Source of the DNA: Paenibacillus camerounensis
GTDB lineage: Bacteria > Bacillota > Bacilli > Paenibacillales > Paenibacillaceae
Length of the DNA: 41,721 nt
Direction of reading: 5' to 3'
Assembly: GCF_000723885.1 (NCBI RefSeq)
Contig: NZ_CCDG010000065.1
Coordinates: forward strand, 1 to 41,721
Below, one piece after another: positions 39,229 to 41,721 of the stretch (within the stretch, counting starts at the first letter, position 1; every line of letters begins with the position of its first letter). The position numbers were made by a program, and so were the translations under genes. Below the pieces are notes generated by a model. The model made no database searches, was not told the origin of the DNA, and worked only from the letters and a program-made list of their open reading frames with translations.

Positions 39229-40238
39229 ATCTTCTCTAATTGATCCCGGTGCACCTTTGCCTCGGCCAGAGCGGCTATTGCATCCTTCATCTGGGCTTTA
39301 TATTGCGTGCTTACTTCAGCAAGCGCTGTGGCATAACGCTCATCTGTTCCAGGTGCAACAAGGATCTCATAGGTATCAATGATTACATCCCCTTCACGGT
39401 CCGGAAAATATTCATGCGGACTCGTGCTGTCAAAGATCGCAAAACCAAGCTCACGTACAATGACCATATCCAGACTATGGGGATCAAAGCCGCAATGATA
39501 GATTTCCGTATTGAGGCCACGCTTCTCCGCTTCAGCAGCCATTTTTTTGAGCATGGTGGATTTGCCTGTTCCTGCCCGGCCTTTGATGAATAAGCGGTTT
39601 GACAGCCCTTCTGTCAAATTAGGCACGAAGTCAACCGCCCCGGCTGGAGTCGCTGCTCCCAGAAACCGGTGCTTAACGACGGCACTTTTAGTGAGATTCG
39701 TATCTCCAAAAAGCTGCTCCAGCATTCCGGCTGTCAATAGATCCGCCTTGTTAAAGTCCATGTGCTCGATGTAAATCTTTTCCCAAGCATCATGAATCTT
39801 CAGAGCCTTAGCAAATCCGCTATACGCTGCTTTATATAAATCCGCAACCCGTTGATTAATCTCACCGATGATTTCCCGTTGATTGATTAGTGCTCCCGAA
39901 TCCCACGCCGCGCCTAGGTTCACATATTCCTCAACTGCTCCCGGTGCTTTGGGTTCGATTACGTGAGGGGCAGTGCCGTCAACGATGCCCACGCTTAGCG
40001 CCGGAATAATGACCGCGTCGATGGAATCCTTATCTGATGAACAATAGATCAGCTCAATATCATATCCCTGTTCCGCCCACTCCGAGCCAATCGCCTTCAT
40101 TAGGGATGATTTTCCGGTACCAGGACCGCCTTTCAAAATAAATATCCGCTGGAGTCCCTGAAGATTCGATTCAAACAAATTATAGAAACCAAGAGCTGTA
40201 TTACCGCCTGCAAAATATCTTGAAATCCGCGCAGCCAT
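39135..40238 (-). CDS. Duplicated P-loop ATPase (PRK06851-like)
   Basis: A 367-residue protein of two homologous halves. The first half has Walker A FILKGGPGTGKSSLMKAIG, then ELIYCSSDKDSIDAVIIPALSVGIVDGTAPHVIEP. The second half repeats the pattern: LFIKGRAGTGKSTMLKKMA, EIYHCGFDPHSLDMVIVRELGFAIFDSTSPHEYFP. Both halves end alike: EKIYIEHMDFNKADLLT and EKIYVAAMDFSVVDELT. Both Walker A motifs are intact. ATG at 40238 is seven bases after AAGGAAG; the frame to 40256 lacks an SD. It resembles an uncharacterised ATPase family seen in spore-forming Bacillota. The role is unknown. Confidence 0.85.
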   Translation of the reverse strand: MAARISRYFAGGNTALGFYNLFESNLQGLQRIFILKGGPGTGKSSLMKAIGSEWAEQGYDIELIYCSSDKDSIDAVIIPALSVGIVDGTAPHVIEPKAPGAVEEYVNLGAAWDSGALINQREIIGEINQRVADLYKAAYSGFAKALKIHDAWEKIYIEHMDFNKADLLTAGMLEQLFGDTNLTKSAVVKHRFLGAATPAGAVDFVPNLTEGLSNRLFIKGRAGTGKSTMLKKMAAEAEKRGLNTEIYHCGFDPHSLDMVIVRELGFAIFDSTSPHEYFPDREGDVIIDTYEILVAPGTDERYATALAEVSTQYKAQMKDAIAALAEAKVHRDQLEKIYVAAMDFSVVDELTDRVRTELSEWAASRGV

Positions 40239-40500
40239 ACATCCACTTCCTTTCACTTTGTCGCCGGTTAGGCTATACCCTACAGTATGCGTTAGGTATT
40301 TGTAAGGTGCCTAGAGGCTAAGATGGTGTCAGGAGCGCTTTCTGGAGGTTATCAGGCTTTAGGGTAGACCCAAACATTATGCTACCTTGCACCAACTCTT
40401 CTTTGTTATCATTGGGGAATACAGCACTTAAGCAGTTTGGTAATGTGATTATTGGTAATTGGAGTAGGAGAGCGAAAGGGAGTCTTACTGAGGAGGTTTT

Positions 40501-41046
40501 ATGAATACTACGAGAATAGAAGAGATTGTTAACGCACTTGACACAGTTAGCACTGAAATCGTTGTACCGCTGAGAGGGAAGGTTATTGACGAAGCAGCAT
40601 TCAGGCGGCTTTTTGACTTAATGGATGAATTGCAGGATTTGCTTTGTGATGAAAAGCTTATGCCTAAAAAACTGGTCCGGATTTTATTTCACACATACAC
40701 ACAGCTTGATATGCAAGCAGGCTATGTCAGGGAAGATAAAACGAAAATAGTATTCACTTTGTATCTTGCTAAAATGAGAAGCAGAATGCGAGGGGTTTTT
40801 GGGGAGAATATACACCAGAACACTGCTGTGAAGGAGCTCTCAGCTAAAGATATTATGGAAAATTCGGGATTCACTGACTTGCAAGAAGTAATGGATGAAT
40901 TTAAAAATATGATTAGTAAAGTATCTATGGTTCAAGCACCGAAATATAATGAGAAAAAGGTAAAATTTCGTTATTTTGTACGGATTGTACATCATTCAAA
41001 GATATTATTGCCGGTTGATGGAGCTGGATGCGGTAGTGCAAATTAA
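40501..41046 (+). CDS. Hypothetical protein
   Basis: A 181-residue, mostly helical protein with a Lys-rich, AT-rich coding sequence. GAGGAGG lies four bases before the ATG. Blocks include MNTTRIEEIVNALDTVSTEIVVPLRG, FRRLFDLMDELQDLLCDEKLMPKKLVRILFHTYTQLDMQAGYV and a basic C-terminus. No family is recognised. The composition differs from the GC-rich flanking genes. Confidence 0.72.
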   Translation: MNTTRIEEIVNALDTVSTEIVVPLRGKVIDEAAFRRLFDLMDELQDLLCDEKLMPKKLVRILFHTYTQLDMQAGYVREDKTKIVFTLYLAKMRSRMRGVFGENIHQNTAVKELSAKDIMENSGFTDLQEVMDEFKNMISKVSMVQAPKYNEKKVKFRYFVRIVHHSKILLPVDGAGCGSAN

Positions 41047-41182
41047 TTAAATGGAAAATCACCATCTATTTTTCGTTAAAGACTCTATTAATAATATTAA
41101 TTGGAAAAAGAGCGCTTAATTTTACTATTTTCGCGATTAAATGGGATTTTGGAGCTGAATAGGTGGTGATTTTCAAACTAAT
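41046..41182. repeat. Third, diverged cluster of ATTAG-type palindromic elements
   Basis: Four units (about 41046-41070, 41096-41121, 41136-41160, 41158-41182) begin ATTAA or AATAG with TGG, a T- or A-rich middle, and end in CTATT, CTTAAT, CTGAAT or CTAAT. They are the same general form as the clusters at 13735 and 30663 but more eroded. Between 41047 and 41376 nothing else but the terminator is seen. Confidence 0.5.
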
Positions 41183-41302
41183 CATCATAAATTTATAGAA
41201 ATGACGGATTTAAATGGAGAATATCTAACTAATTCTTTAGAATCTGCACAGTGCAGAGCTGTTAGCCACTATAGGCGTGATGTGCACATTTCAAAAGCGA
41301 AT

Positions 41303-41344
41303 AAATAAACCTCAGACGGTTTGTCGTCTGAGGTTTATTTTGTA
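41303..41344. terminator. Perfect 16-bp bidirectional terminator
   Basis: AAATAAACCTCAGACG pairs perfectly with CGTCTGAGGTTTATTT around GTTTGT, with Ts following on the plus strand and A/T-rich sequence on the minus, between two convergent genes. Confidence 0.92.
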
Positions 41345-41376
41345 CTAATTAAGTGTTATGTCCAAATCGCGCGAGC

Positions 41377-41721
41377 CTATAGCCGTTTCCGTTTATAAAA
41401 TGTAATGAATGCTGCGGCCAGGAGGAGGACAACAATCGCTATGCCAGTAGTGATGGCTTCGCTGGTGCTGCCTTGCTGCTGGGTACTGCCTGGTGCACCG
41501 CCGAAGTCGCCGTCAAAGCCGCCGCCCATACCGCCGCCGAAGCCGCCACCCATGCCGCCGCCGAATTCGCGGCCGCCGGCCATGTCTCCGCCGGGGCCGT
41601 TGCCGCCCTCAGGCATGGCTGGTCCGCCCATGGAACCCGGCCCACCGCCGAAGCCGCCGTACTGGCCGGCCGGCCAGCCTTGCTCTTGCAGCGCCTTGCC
41701 CAGAGCCGCGGCGCCATCGCC
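41377..41721 (-). CDS. C-terminal part of a Gly-rich, membrane-anchored surface protein (partial)
   Basis: The frame is open to the window edge. It reads GDGAAALGKALQEQGWPAGQ, then a Gly-rich stretch with GGGMGGGF repeats, then STSEAITTGIAIVVLLLAAAFITFYKRKRL, a single membrane helix with a basic cytoplasmic end. Gly-rich linkers and such an anchor are common in CotH-type or carbohydrate-binding surface proteins; the catalytic part lies outside the window, so the family is uncertain. The stop at 41377 is 33 bases from the terminator. Confidence 0.75.
   Translation of the reverse strand, partial: GDGAAALGKALQEQGWPAGQYGGFGGGPGSMGGPAMPEGGNGPGGDMAGGREFGGGMGGGFGGGMGGGFDGDFGGAPGSTQQQGSTSEAITTGIAIVVLLLAAAFITFYKRKRL

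Noticed and set aside
37125..41046. Prophage or integrative element
   Set aside because: Composition differs, but there is no integrase, tRNA, direct-repeat boundary or structural phage gene.

Overview
The window looks like chromosome of a Paenibacillus-type Bacillota. Supporting signs are strong AGGAGG-type Shine-Dalgarno (SD) sites, frequent GTG/TTG starts, intrinsic terminators with U-runs, a CcpA cre box, CotH-type and copper-amine-oxidase-N domains, a GH87 glucanase, a SigD-like chemotaxis promoter and moderately high GC. No phage, integrase, IS transposase, rRNA, tRNA or CRISPR array is visible. Most of the window is ordinary chromosome, with many unusual intergenic repeats.

Layout. 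0-5.7 kb: a decayed alpha/beta hydrolase (-), a membrane diguanylate cyclase, a 52-bp tandem repeat, a cupin with a spore-coat-like tail, and a divergent YhfP-type reductase/TetR pair sharing a palindromic operator. 5.7-7.8 kb: a tight operon of a P-loop protein with an altered Walker A, a lipoprotein, a histidine phosphatase and a GNAT acetyltransferase. 7.8-10.4 kb (-): a complete COG4586/4587/3694 ABC exporter. 10.5-14.1 kb: a DinB-family protein behind a terminator-containing leader, a secreted CotH kinase with a copper-amine-oxidase-N domain, and three different repeat arrays. 14.3-19.1 kb: a DIP1984-family protein, an SgrR-type regulator divergent from a DUF4173 membrane protein, and a YeiL-like Crp/Fnr regulator. 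19.2-26 kb: a methyl-accepting chemotaxis protein, a small membrane protein, and a 1303-residue GH87 alpha-1,3-glucanase with a cre box in its leader.

26-30.1 kb: an AraC/GyrI-like regulator, an EamA transporter whose leader combines a 17-codon ORF, a hairpin and an anti-SD element, a cysteine synthase and a lipoprotein. 30.1-31.1 kb: about 1 kb of noncoding DNA with a 119-bp VNTR, ATTAG-type palindromes and a six-copy 38-bp hairpin array. 31.1-34.5 kb (-): a VanR/VanS-like two-component system with VanY (DD-carboxypeptidase) and VanZ but no vanHAX. 34.6-36.9 kb: a NarL-type two-component system with a YcnI copper-binding protein. 37-41 kb: AT-rich small genes (SMI1/KNR4, PH-like membrane protein, orphans), a start-less and 3'-truncated gene, a duplicated P-loop ATPase and an orphan. 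The window ends in the C-terminal part of a Gly-rich membrane-anchored surface protein.

The most interesting signals are the EamA leader, which looks like a translational attenuator; the family of 24-27 bp ATTAG...CTAAT palindromes in three intergenic clusters; the VNTR/hairpin-array block beside vanZ; and the AT-rich block that resembles an orphan immunity-gene array. All functional calls are from reading the sequence; no database search was run.
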